Assembly (NCBI RefSeq): GCF_003096715.1
Contig: NZ_QEOL01000002.1
Span: 397,398 to 461,397 of the forward strand
Length of the DNA: 64,000 bases
Direction: 5' to 3'
Origin: Paraburkholderia silvatlantica
GTDB taxonomy: Bacteria; Pseudomonadota; Gammaproteobacteria; Burkholderiales; Burkholderiaceae
In this document: piece by piece, positions 8,644-16,412 of the stretch
Layout: each line of letters begins with the position of its first letter
Position numbering within the stretch: the stretch's first letter is position 1
The notes under the pieces: model-generated
What the model was told of the DNA's origin: nothing
Databases searched by the model: none
Seen by the model: only the letters and a program-made list of their open reading frames with translations
Made by a program: the position numbers and the translations under genes

Positions 8644-9312
8644 GTGTCGACGCAATCCCCCCGTTCCGCCCCGGTCGCACAGCCGGCCGCCACGTCCGCG
8701 CAGAAGGACGCGCACCAGGACGCGCACAAGAACGCAAAGCGGCGCGGCCGCTGGACGCTGCTCATCATTGCGCTCATTTGCGGCGCGCCGATCGCGATTT
8801 CGTACTTCACGTACTACGTGATCAAGCCAAAGGGCGGCACGACGAGCTATGGCGCGCTCATCGAGCCGCAGCGGCCCATTCCCGGCGCGCTCATGGTGAC
8901 GGGCGAAGACGGTCATGAAGTGCCGCTCGCCTCGCTCAAGGGCCGCTGGCTGATGATCTCGGCGAATGGCGGGGACTGTGATGAAGCCTGCGCGACGAAG
9001 CTCTATTTCATGCGCCAGGTGCGCGCGACGCAGGGCCCGGAGCGCGAGCGCATCGTCACGGTCTGGCTGCGTACCGATGACGCAGGTGTCCCTGCGAAAG
9101 TGAAGGGCGCCTACGCGGACACGCGCATGCTGCGCGCCGATCCGGTCGCCGTTGCTGCGTGGCTGCCCGCGACGCCGACGACGAAAGACACCGACCACAT
9201 CTATCTGGTCGATCCGAACGGCAACCTGATGATGCGATTCCCGGCGCACGCCGATCCGTCGAAAATCAAACAAGACGTCACTAAACTGCTCAAGTGGTCC
9301 CGCATCGGTTAA
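8644..9312 (+). CDS. Membrane-anchored Sco-like protein of the oxidase operon
   Basis: 222 residues from the GTG start: an alanine/lysine-rich tail, one transmembrane helix (about residues 38-60), then a periplasmic thioredoxin-like domain. The CDEAC element after ISANGGD has the CxxxC spacing of Sco copper chaperones, and IYLVDPNGNLMMRFP matches the late thioredoxin-fold strands. In databases such proteins are often loosely labelled cytochrome c oxidase subunit I or transmembrane protein. Copper or thiol chemistry for CuA assembly is inferred. GTG 8644 has GAGG ten bases upstream; ATGs at 8560, 8596 and 8605 are alternatives without a good ribosome site. Confidence 0.7.
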   Translation: MSTQSPRSAPVAQPAATSAQKDAHQDAHKNAKRRGRWTLLIIALICGAPIAISYFTYYVIKPKGGTTSYGALIEPQRPIPGALMVTGEDGHEVPLASLKGRWLMISANGGDCDEACATKLYFMRQVRATQGPERERIVTVWLRTDDAGVPAKVKGAYADTRMLRADPVAVAAWLPATPTTKDTDHIYLVDPNGNLMMRFPAHADPSKIKQDVTKLLKWSRIG

Positions 9313-9350
9313 GGTGCGCAGCGCGAGTCTGACAGAGAAGAGTAAGAGAG

Positions 9351-10460
9351 ATGTTTATCCTGGAGCTGGGCCTGATTGGCCTGTGCATCGCGTTGTTGCC
9401 GCTCTCGTGGGTCTGGGTGAAGGCCGACGACAACAAGTTTCGCAAGCTCGTGTGGCTCACGACGTTCATGACGCTCGACCTCGTGATGTTCGGCGGCTTC
9501 ACGCGCCTGACCGACTCGGGCCTCGGCTGTCCTGACTGGCCGGGCTGCTATGGCACGTCGTCGCCATTTATCGCGCATGCGCAGATTGCCGCGGCGCATC
9601 TCGCCATGCCGAGCGGCCCCGTGAGCATGACGAAGGCGTGGATCGAGATGATCCACCGCTATTTCGCCATGGCCATCGGTGTCCTGATCATCGCGCAGAT
9701 GGCGATTGCCTGGCGCGCGCGCATCAAGCGCCTGCCGCTGCATGTGTCGCCGTGGTGGCCCACCGCGCTGCTCGGGCTGATCCTCGTGCAGGGCGTGTTC
9801 GGCGCGTGGACGGTGACGATGAAACTGCAGCCCGTCATCGTCACCACGCACCTCCTGCTCGGCCTCACGCTGCTCGGCTCGCTCGCGTGGCTCGGCGCGC
9901 GCATGACGCCGCTGCCCGCCTACGAGCCCGATGCCGCGCGCTGGCGCGTGGCCGCGCTGGCGGCGCTCGGGCTGCTCGTTTTGCAGATCGCGCTGGGCGG
10001 CTGGGTGAGCACGAACTACGCGGTGCTCGCCTGCACCGACTTCCCGACCTGCAACGGCGCGTGGATTCCGCCGATGGATTTCCATCACGGCTTCCACCTG
10101 TGGCGCGCGCTCGGCATGGACGGCAACGGCGACGTGATCACGCAGGACGCGCTCGTCGCGATCCACTGGACGCACCGTACGTTCGCGTTCGTCGTGATCG
10201 CTTATCTGGTATGGTTCGCCCTCAAGTTGCGACGCTATGTCTCGCTGCGACGCCCGGCAAACTGGATCATGATCGTCATCTTTATCCAGTTTTTGACTGG
10301 GCTTTCCAACATCGTGCTGCAGTGGCCGCTGCCCGTCGCAGTGGCGCACAACGGTGGCGCGGCGGTCCTGCTGCTTTTGGTCGTCGTGCTAAACTTTCGA
10401 ATTGCTTGTAGCCGCCCCGGCCGCGCCGTTCTCCCAGCGCGCGACACCGCTGCGGTGTGA
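9351..10460 (+). CDS. ctaA: Haem A synthase (COX15/CtaA family)
   Basis: Converts haem O to haem A for the aa3 oxidase by oxidising the C8 methyl group. 369 residues with eight hydrophobic helices. The diagnostic segments are FGGFTRLTDSGLGCPDWPG near the N-terminus, WIEMIHRYFAMAIG with its haem-ligand histidine, and the second-half repeats LGGWVSTNYAVLACTDFP and AIHWTHRTFAF. It lies 38 bp after the Sco-like gene and 9 bp before ctaB. Confidence 0.96.
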   Translation: MFILELGLIGLCIALLPLSWVWVKADDNKFRKLVWLTTFMTLDLVMFGGFTRLTDSGLGCPDWPGCYGTSSPFIAHAQIAAAHLAMPSGPVSMTKAWIEMIHRYFAMAIGVLIIAQMAIAWRARIKRLPLHVSPWWPTALLGLILVQGVFGAWTVTMKLQPVIVTTHLLLGLTLLGSLAWLGARMTPLPAYEPDAARWRVAALAALGLLVLQIALGGWVSTNYAVLACTDFPTCNGAWIPPMDFHHGFHLWRALGMDGNGDVITQDALVAIHWTHRTFAFVVIAYLVWFALKLRRYVSLRRPANWIMIVIFIQFLTGLSNIVLQWPLPVAVAHNGGAAVLLLLVVVLNFRIACSRPGRAVLPARDTAAV

Positions 10461-10469
10461 TCCCGCCCT

Positions 10470-11375
10470 ATGGAAAGTACAACCTTATCCCAGACGCCCG
10501 GTAGCCGGATTTCCCAATATCTCGCGCTCACCAAGCCGCGCGTCACGCAACTCGCCGTGTTTTGCGCCGTCATCGGCATGTTCCTCGCCGTGCCGGGCAT
10601 GGTGCCCTGGAAGCAGCTGATCGGCGGCACCGTCGGCATCTGGCTCACGGCCGGTGCGGCCTTCGCGATCAACTGTCTCGTCGAGCAAAAGGTGGATGCG
10701 CGCATGCGTCGCACTGCCTGGCGTCCTTCAGCGCGCGGCGAGATCACGAGCACCCAGATCCTGATCTTCTCGGCGGTGATCGGCGGCCTCGGCATGTGGG
10801 TGCTGTACACGTTCACCAATCCGCTCACCATGTGGCTTACGGTCGCGACCTTCATTGGCTACGCGATCATCTACACGCTGCTGCTCAAGCCGGCCACGCC
10901 GCAGAACATCGTGATCGGCGGCGCCTCGGGCGCCATGCCGCCGGCGCTCGGCTGGGCCGCGGTGACGGGCCACGTGCCCGGCGACGCCTGGATTCTCGTG
11001 CTCATTATTTTCGTGTGGACGCCGCCGCATTTCTGGGCGCTCGCGCTCTACCGCCGCAAGGACTACGAAAACGCCGGCCTGCCGATGCTGCCGAACACGC
11101 ACGGCGAAAAGTACACGCGTCTGCACATCCTGCTCTACACCGTGATCCTGTTCGCGGTCACGCTGATGCCTTACATCTCGGGCATGAGCGGCGTGCTGTA
11201 TCTGGCTGCGGCCGTGCTGCTCGGCGCGGTGTTCCTCGCCTACGCGTGGAAGATCTACGTCGAGTATTCCGACGCACTGGCGCGCAAGACTTTCCGCTAT
11301 TCGATCGTCTACCTCTCGTTGCTGTTCGTGGCGCTGCTCGTCGACCATTACGTGCATGCGCTCATCGCGGCGTAA
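10470..11375 (+). CDS. ctaB: Protohaem IX farnesyltransferase (haem O synthase)
   Basis: UbiA-family prenyltransferase that attaches farnesyl to haem b, giving haem O, the substrate of CtaA. 301 residues with multiple helices. The substrate motif appears as a variant of NxxxDxxxD ([15 protein letters not shown]), and the second aspartate-rich region lies near [15 protein letters not shown]. The family signature [17 protein letters not shown] follows the N-terminus. It begins 9 bp after ctaA. Confidence 0.96.
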   Translation: MESTTLSQTPGSRISQYLALTKPRVTQLAVFCAVIGMFLAVPGMVPWKQLIGGTVGIWLTAGAAFAINCLVEQKVDARMRRTAWRPSARGEITSTQILIFSAVIGGLGMWVLYTFTNPLTMWLTVATFIGYAIIYTLLLKPATPQNIVIGGASGAMPPALGWAAVTGHVPGDAWILVLIIFVWTPPHFWALALYRRKDYENAGLPMLPNTHGEKYTRLHILLYTVILFAVTLMPYISGMSGVLYLAAAVLLGAVFLAYAWKIYVEYSDALARKTFRYSIVYLSLLFVALLVDHYVHALIAA

Positions 11376-11379
11376 CGAC

Positions 11380-12021
11380 ATGGCCCACCGCACGCTTGCG
11401 CGCCTTGCGCGCGCCACGGTCGTCGCGCTTGCCGCTGCAGGCGCACTCGGCGGCACGCTGGTTCTCGGGGGCTGCGGCCAGCAGCCGCCCTCGTTCTCGA
11501 ACCTCGACATCACCGGCAATACGCAGTTCGGCAAGGACTTCGCATTGCCCGACACCAGCGGCAAGACGCGCACGCTCGCCGACTTCAAGGACAAGGTGGT
11601 CGTGCTGTTCTTCGGCTACACGCACTGTCCGGACGTCTGCCCGACCACCATGGCCGAGCTTTCGCAGGCGCTCCAGCAGTTGGGCCCCGATGCGGCGAAG
11701 CGCGTGCAGGTGCTGTTCGTCACCGTCGATCCCGAGCGCGACACGCCGCAGATCCTGAGCCAGTACGCGGCCGCGTTCAATCCGGCCTTCATTGGGCTGC
11801 GCCCGGCCAACGAGGACCAGCTCAAGCAGGTGGCGAAGGATTTCCGCGTGTACTACGCGAAGGTGCCCGGCAACACGCCGGACAGCTACACGATGGACCA
11901 CACCGCTGCGAGCTACGTGTTCGACACGACCGGCAAGCTGCGCCTCTTTGCGCGCGACGGGCAGGGCGTCACGCCCTGGCTGCACGATCTGAAGATCCTC
12001 CTCGGCTCGAATCCCGACTAA
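11380..12021 (+). CDS. sco: SCO family copper chaperone, predicted lipoprotein
   Basis: Thioredoxin-fold copper protein for CuA assembly of subunit II. The signal sequence ends in a lipobox-like LVLGGC (cysteine near residue 31), implying an outer-face lipid anchor. The copper-binding CPDVC motif follows FFGYTH, and the third ligand histidine is in TMDHTAASYVF. Length (213 residues) is normal. It starts 4 bp after ctaB and is the last gene of the run; a hairpin without a T-run follows at 12032-12059. Confidence 0.95.
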   Translation: MAHRTLARLARATVVALAAAGALGGTLVLGGCGQQPPSFSNLDITGNTQFGKDFALPDTSGKTRTLADFKDKVVVLFFGYTHCPDVCPTTMAELSQALQQLGPDAAKRVQVLFVTVDPERDTPQILSQYAAAFNPAFIGLRPANEDQLKQVAKDFRVYYAKVPGNTPDSYTMDHTAASYVFDTTGKLRLFARDGQGVTPWLHDLKILLGSNPD

Positions 12022-12083
12022 GGGACGTCCGGCGTGTTCGCCTCGAGAGGCGCACACGCGCCGCGCGCTTCAGGGCCGCGCGG

Positions 12084-12097
12084 GCATACCAGTATGC
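12084..12097. repeat. Short perfect inverted repeat upstream of metQ
   Basis: GCATAC-CA-GTATGC, located 116 bp before the metQ start in the gap 12022-12212. A dimeric regulator could use it, but no family can be named from the sequence. I saw no SAM-riboswitch-like structure in this gap. Confidence 0.3.
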
Positions 12098-12212
12098 GAA
12101 TTCATTATTTCCGGCAACTGGTTCCATATGAGACGATTTATATTGTCCGGCAGACGGCGCACCACGCCGCGGAATCGGAGCAACACCAAAACCATGCAGG
12201 AACACCATCTTC

Positions 12213-13025
12213 ATGCAGCGCAGAAATCTGATTAAAGCACTCCTCGCCGGCGTAGCCGCCACCACGCTCGCAGCCAGCTTCGGCGCACGCGCGGACGACC
12301 AGGTCATCAAGGTCGGCACCGTTGCGGGTCCGGACGCGCAAGTCTGGGCCGTCGTCCAGAAGGTTGCCAGGCGCGAAGGCCTGAACGTCAAGGTCGTCGA
12401 ATTCAACGACTACGTGCAGCCGAACGCCGCGCTCGACGCCGGCGACCTCGACGCCAACAGCTTCCAGACCGGCCCGTATCTCGACAGCCAGATCAAGCAG
12501 CGCGGCTACAAGCTCGTGAACGCGGGCCTCACGTACATCTCGCCCATTGGCGTGTACTCGAAGAAGCTCAAATCCCTGAACGAGCTGCCGCAGGGCGCGA
12601 AGGTCGCCGTGCCGAACGACCCGTCGAACGAAAACCGCGCGCTGCTGCTCCTGCAAAGCAAGGGCCTGATCAAGCTGCGCGCCGGCGCGGGCACCAACGG
12701 CAATAATGCGACGCCGCTCGACCTCGCCGAAAACGCGAAGAAGATCAAGCTCGTCGAACTCGACGCCGCACAGCTTCCGCGCGCGCTCGGCGACGTGGAC
12801 GCCGCCGTGATCAACACGAACTACGCGCTCGCGGCCGGCCTGCAGCCGACCAAAGACGCCATCGCAATCGAGGACATTCACAGTCCGTACGCGAACCTGA
12901 TCGCCGTCCGCACCCCGGACAAGGACAAGCCGTGGGTGAAGAAGCTGGTTGCCGCCTACCAGTCGGAAGACGTGCGCCAGTTCATCAAGAACGAGTTCAA
13001 GGGCTCGATGGTTCCGTCGTTCTAA
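12213..13025 (+). CDS. MetQ/NlpA-family ABC transporter substrate-binding protein
   Basis: Periplasmic binding protein of the D-methionine/NlpA family (270 residues). A signal peptide (MQRRNLIKALLAG, ending near ARA-DD) has no lipobox cysteine, so the protein is probably soluble rather than lipidated. Family segments include VVEFNDYVQPNAALDAGDLD and the late AVINTNYALAAGL. No metN (ATPase) or metI (permease) lies on either side, so it must use a transporter encoded elsewhere. Methionine as ligand is by family only. A strong terminator follows. Confidence 0.88.
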   Translation: MQRRNLIKALLAGVAATTLAASFGARADDQVIKVGTVAGPDAQVWAVVQKVARREGLNVKVVEFNDYVQPNAALDAGDLDANSFQTGPYLDSQIKQRGYKLVNAGLTYISPIGVYSKKLKSLNELPQGAKVAVPNDPSNENRALLLLQSKGLIKLRAGAGTNGNNATPLDLAENAKKIKLVELDAAQLPRALGDVDAAVINTNYALAAGLQPTKDAIAIEDIHSPYANLIAVRTPDKDKPWVKKLVAAYQSEDVRQFIKNEFKGSMVPSF

Positions 13026-13082
13026 GGGACCTACGAGAAGCGGCTGTCCGCGTCCAGTCGACGCGAGAGCCAGCAGGACCCG

Positions 13083-13112
13083 AACGCCGTGGCGAGCGCC
13101 ACGGCGTTTTTT
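13083..13112 (+). terminator. Intrinsic terminator after metQ
   Basis: Perfect 11-bp stem AACGCCGTGGC / GCCACGGCGTT with loop GAGC, running into a T6 tract. Confidence 0.92.
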
Positions 13113-13165
13113 ATTGCGCGTGCGCTATCGGGATCCGCGCGTTCCTGCCTGCCGAAGCCGCGTCC

Positions 13166-13179
13166 TGGTCCTATGGCGG
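13166..13179 (+). repeat. Weaker third copy of the nag-promoter motif
   Basis: TGGTCCTATGGCGG matches each of the copies at 13221 and 13365 at 11 of 14 positions and starts 55 bp upstream of the 13221 copy. It may be chance. Confidence 0.3.
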
Positions 13180-13220
13180 TACTACGGTGGGCTATGTCAG
13201 ATAACCTGTTGATGCCACTT

Positions 13221-13234
13221 TGGTCCCATTGTGG
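13221..13234 (+). promoter_or_regulatory. Upstream copy of the candidate NagR operator motif
   Basis: TGGTCCCATTGTGG differs at only two positions from the copy inside the nag promoter (13365-13378), 144 bp downstream in the same orientation. Paired sites of this kind would suit looping or cooperative binding by the adjacent GntR-family protein; the assignment is inferred from position. Confidence 0.45.
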
Positions 13235-13359
13235 CGTCCCGGGGTACCGTTCCAGGGTAAATCCCGATATCGCCCGTGTCCCGCCGGAGCCTTGTGTTTT
13301 TGTGCAATATATTGATTTTTAACGATATTTTTTGATGTCCTCCGGTGCTGCGGTATTGG

Positions 13360-13387
13360 TTGACTGGTCTTATTGTGGTTATATAAT
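13360..13387 (+). promoter_or_regulatory. nag operon promoter with embedded candidate operator
   Basis: TTGACT (13360-13365), a 16-bp spacer and a perfect TATAAT (13382-13387). The motif TGGTCTTATTGTGG (13365-13378) fills the spacer, an ideal position for a repressor to exclude RNA polymerase. The predicted leader before the ATG at 13486 is about 90 nt. Confidence 0.7.
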
Positions 13388-13485
13388 GGGCTCGATTCCG
13401 CACCGGACCAATCTGCACAACCGGCACTGCCGCGTAGCATGCCCGTCCGGCCCCCCACGATCGTCCAACCGCTGGCGCCAAGTCC

Positions 13486-14220
13486 ATGGAAACCCGTTGG
13501 TCTGCCCTGATGCCCGATGCGCGCAACGTGACGCCGCTCTACCTGCAGCTGGCGCGCAACCTTGCCACGGCCATTCACTGCGGCGTATGGTCGGCCGGCG
13601 AGGCGCTGCCGTCGGAGCGCACGCTGTCGGACGCCATCGGCGTGTCGCGCATCACCGCGCGCAAGGCGATCGAGCTGCTCGTGGAGCAGGGGCTGATCCG
13701 GCGCGCGCGCGGCGCGGGCAGCTTCATCACGCCGCGCGTGGAAGATCCGCTTTCGCGCCTCACGGGCTTCACGAAGAAAATGGAGCAGCGCGGCTTCACG
13801 CCCGACTCGGTGTGGCTCGCGCGCGAGGTACGGCCCGCGCATCGCGAGGAGATCGTGCAGCTCGGCCTCTCGCCGGGCGCTTCGGTCGCGAGCCTGCGCC
13901 GCCTGCGCCGCGCCGACGGCACCGTGATGGCGGTCGAGCATTCGGCGCTGCCGGTATCGATCGTGCCGGACCCGCAAGCCATCGAGGGCTCGCTGTATGC
14001 GTATCTGGAGCAGCGCCGCGTGCCCGTGGTGCGCGCCCTGCAGCACTTTCGCGCGGTCAACGCGACGGGCGAGATCGCCGCGCTGATGGGCGTCGAGCCG
14101 CGCGCGGCGCTGCTCGTCATCACGCGCGTGGGCTTTTCCGCCGATCAGCGCGCCATCGAGCTGACCGACACCTATTGCCGCGACGGCTATTACGACTTCG
14201 TTGCGGAGCTGCGCCAGTGA
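13486..14220 (+). CDS. nagR: GntR-family (HutC subfamily) transcriptional regulator of N-acetylglucosamine genes
   Basis: 244 residues. The N-terminal winged helix-turn-helix (about residues 15-80) has the GntR pattern LPSERTLSDAIGVSRITARKA. The C-terminal UTRA effector domain (about 95-240) ends with LTDTYCRDGYYDFVAEL. UTRA regulators next to nag genes usually sense GlcNAc-6-P or GlcN-6-P and repress in its absence. It heads the nag genes and its promoter carries a repeated motif that is its most likely operator. No clear ribosome site precedes either ATG 13486 or ATG 13510. Confidence 0.88.
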   Translation: METRWSALMPDARNVTPLYLQLARNLATAIHCGVWSAGEALPSERTLSDAIGVSRITARKAIELLVEQGLIRRARGAGSFITPRVEDPLSRLTGFTKKMEQRGFTPDSVWLAREVRPAHREEIVQLGLSPGASVASLRRLRRADGTVMAVEHSALPVSIVPDPQAIEGSLYAYLEQRRVPVVRALQHFRAVNATGEIAALMGVEPRAALLVITRVGFSADQRAIELTDTYCRDGYYDFVAELRQ

Positions 14221-14296
14221 ACGCCGCCGCAGTCTCTCTCATGCACGTCACCGAACCGTCCTACCGCGCTTCGATGCGCCTCATCGGAAAACTCTC

Positions 14297-15400
14297 ATGC
14301 TGAGCGGAAACATACTCACCCCTGAAGGCTGGATCCACGGCACGCTGTCGTTCGAGAACGGACGCATCACCGCGATCACGGGCGAGGCCACCGATCCGGC
14401 GAAGAACGACGCGCCTTACATCCTGCCGGGCTTCATCGACCTGCACGTGCATGGCGGCGGCGGCGCCGACGTGATGGAAGCCGGCGACGCGATCGAAACC
14501 ATCGCGCGCACCCACGCCCGTTACGGCACCACGAGCCTGCTCGCCACCACCATGACCGCTCCGCGCGACGAACTGATGAACGTGGTCGCGGGCCTTGGCC
14601 ACGTCACGCGCAACCGCACGGCGGGCGGCGCACGCGTGCTGGGCGTGCACCTCGAAGGCCCGTACATCAATCCGGGCAAGCTCGGCGCGCAGCCCGACGC
14701 CGCCGTTTCGGCCGTGCTCGACGAAGTGCTCAAGTACCTGTCGATCGCGCCGATTCGCGTGGTGACCGTGGCGCCCGAGATTGCGGGCCATATCGAGATC
14801 ATCGGCGAGATGGCGGCGCGCGGCGTGCGCGTGCAGATCGGCCACTCGCTCGCGACCTACGACGACGCCGTGGCCGCGCTCAAGCACGGCGCCTGCGGCT
14901 TCACGCACCTCTTCAACGCGATGTCGCCGCTGCATCATCGCAACCCTGGCGTGGTCGGCGCGGCGCTCGCGCATGCCGAGTACGCGGAGATCATTCCGGA
15001 CCTGCTGCACGTGCATCCCGGTGCGATCCGCGCCGCGCTGCGCGCCATTCCGCGCCTGTATGTAGTGACCGACAGCACCTCGGCCACCGGCATGCCCGAC
15101 GGCGAATACCGCCTCGGCAGCCAGCACGTGACGAAATGCCTTGGCGGCGTGCGCCTCGCCGACGGCACGCTCGCGGGCAGCACCCTCACCATGGACCAGG
15201 CGCTGCGCAACCTCGTCTCGATCGGCCTGCCGATCGCGGACGTGTCCGCGCGCCTGTCGCGCTATGCCGCCGACTACCTCGGCATCGAAGACCGTGGCCG
15301 CCTTGCGCGCGGCGCATGGGCCGATGTCAACGTGTTCGATCGCGAGCTGGCGCTCACCGCGACCTATGTCGAAGGAGAATCGATTGTCGAATATGCTTAA
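14297..15400 (+). CDS. nagA: N-acetylglucosamine-6-phosphate deacetylase
   Basis: Amidohydrolase that removes acetate from GlcNAc-6-P to give GlcN-6-P. 367 residues. Metal and catalytic features visible: the FIDLHVHGGGGADVME motif, HLEGPYINPGKLGA with the metal-ligand Glu, the histidine regions IGHSLATYDDA and GFTHLFNAMSPLHHRNPG, and the catalytic Asp in VVTDSTSATGMPDG. It overlaps the next gene by 17 bp, indicating translational coupling. The start has no strong ribosome site. Confidence 0.96.
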   Translation: MLSGNILTPEGWIHGTLSFENGRITAITGEATDPAKNDAPYILPGFIDLHVHGGGGADVMEAGDAIETIARTHARYGTTSLLATTMTAPRDELMNVVAGLGHVTRNRTAGGARVLGVHLEGPYINPGKLGAQPDAAVSAVLDEVLKYLSIAPIRVVTVAPEIAGHIEIIGEMAARGVRVQIGHSLATYDDAVAALKHGACGFTHLFNAMSPLHHRNPGVVGAALAHAEYAEIIPDLLHVHPGAIRAALRAIPRLYVVTDSTSATGMPDGEYRLGSQHVTKCLGGVRLADGTLAGSTLTMDQALRNLVSIGLPIADVSARLSRYAADYLGIEDRGRLARGAWADVNVFDRELALTATYVEGESIVEYA

Positions 15401-16400
15401 GGAAGCGCTGGCCTCGGCCGGCGTCGTCGCCGCGCAGCTCGCGGACACCTCGCGCGTCGAGGCGCTCGCCCGCGCGCTGGCGGCCGAGCCGCGCCACGTC
15501 GCGCTGACCGTCGCGCGCGGCAGTTCGGACCATGCGGCGAGCTACTTCGCTGCGCTCACCATGAGCCGCATCGGCGTACCGGTGGCGACGCTGCCGATGT
15601 CGATCGCGACGCTCCAGCAGGCGCCCTTACGTGTGCGCGGCCAGTTTGCCCTCGCTTTTTCCCAATCAGGTAGGAGTCCTGACCTCGTCGCGACGATCAA
15701 GGCGCTGCGCGAAGCCGGCGCGCTGACGGCGGCGATGGTCAACGTCGCGGGCTCGCCGCTCGCCGAGGCCGCCGGCACGGAGCTGCCGCTCCTCGCCGGT
15801 CCCGAGCTGAGCGTGGCGGCAACCAAGAGCTATATCGCGATGCTCGCGATGTCGGCGCAGCTCGTCGGCTTCTGGCAGCGCGACGCCGCGTTCCTCGACG
15901 CCGTGCGCACGCTGCCCGACGCGCTCGATCGCGCGGGCACGCTCGACTGGTCGAAGGCCGTCGAAGAATTGCGCGACGTAAAACAGATGATTGTCATCGG
16001 CCGCGGTCCGGGCCTCGCCATTGCGCAGGAGGCTGCGCTCAAGCTCAAGGAAACCTCGGGCATTCAGGCCGAAGCGTTTTCGAGCGCCGAAGTGCGCCAC
16101 GGCCCGATGGAGCTGATCGACCGCGATTACCCGCTGCTCGTGTTCGCCCCGCGCGGGCCGGAGCAGGCGGGTCTGATCGAGTTTGCGCGCGACATGGAAA
16201 AGCGCGGTGCGCGCGTGCTGCTCGCGGCACCCGCCGACGTGGCCAGCGCGGCACTGCCGCTCGAAACGGCTGCCGATGCGGCACTCGATCCCATCGCGGC
16301 CATTTTGTCGTTCTACGTGATGGCGGCCGGCCTCGCCGCCGCGCGCGGCCGCAATCCGGACGAGCCGCGGTACCTGAACAAAGTCACCGAAACCCACTAG
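15384..16400 (+). CDS. SIS-domain glucosamine-6-phosphate deaminase (NagB-II/AgaS type)
   Basis: 338 residues with two sugar-isomerase domains and no glutaminase domain: LTVARGSSDHAASYFA opens the first, IGRGPGLAIAQEAALKLKETS the second. This is the GlmS-like isomerase half used as a GlcN-6-P deaminase (NagB-II) in bacteria lacking classic NagB. It would convert GlcN-6-P to fructose-6-P and ammonia, completing the pathway with NagA. I prefer the TTG at 15384, which has AAGGAG 7 bases upstream; ATG 15393 is the alternative. nagF begins 12 bp later. Confidence 0.85.
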   Translation: MSNMLKEALASAGVVAAQLADTSRVEALARALAAEPRHVALTVARGSSDHAASYFAALTMSRIGVPVATLPMSIATLQQAPLRVRGQFALAFSQSGRSPDLVATIKALREAGALTAAMVNVAGSPLAEAAGTELPLLAGPELSVAATKSYIAMLAMSAQLVGFWQRDAAFLDAVRTLPDALDRAGTLDWSKAVEELRDVKQMIVIGRGPGLAIAQEAALKLKETSGIQAEAFSSAEVRHGPMELIDRDYPLLVFAPRGPEQAGLIEFARDMEKRGARVLLAAPADVASAALPLETAADAALDPIAAILSFYVMAAGLAAARGRNPDEPRYLNKVTETH

Positions 16401-16412
16401 ATTGGAAAGCGA

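Larger units (their letters stand above)
13026..13485. other. 460-bp intergenic region between metQ and the nag regulator
   Basis: Holds the metQ terminator (13083-13112), three copies of a TGGTCYYATTGYGG-like motif (13166, 13221, 13365), the nag promoter (13360-13387), and an AT-rich patch around 13300-13335 that contrasts with the GC-rich surroundings. I see no credible gene in it. Confidence 0.7.

Noticed and set aside
12032..12059. Hairpin after sco (GCGTGT/ACACGC plus inner GCCTC/GAGGC) as a terminator.
   Set aside because: It has no T-run and a very short loop, so I did not list it as a terminator.
13089..13322. Small plus-strand open frame between metQ and the nag regulator.
   Set aside because: Overlaps the metQ terminator, has no ribosome site and no family resemblance.
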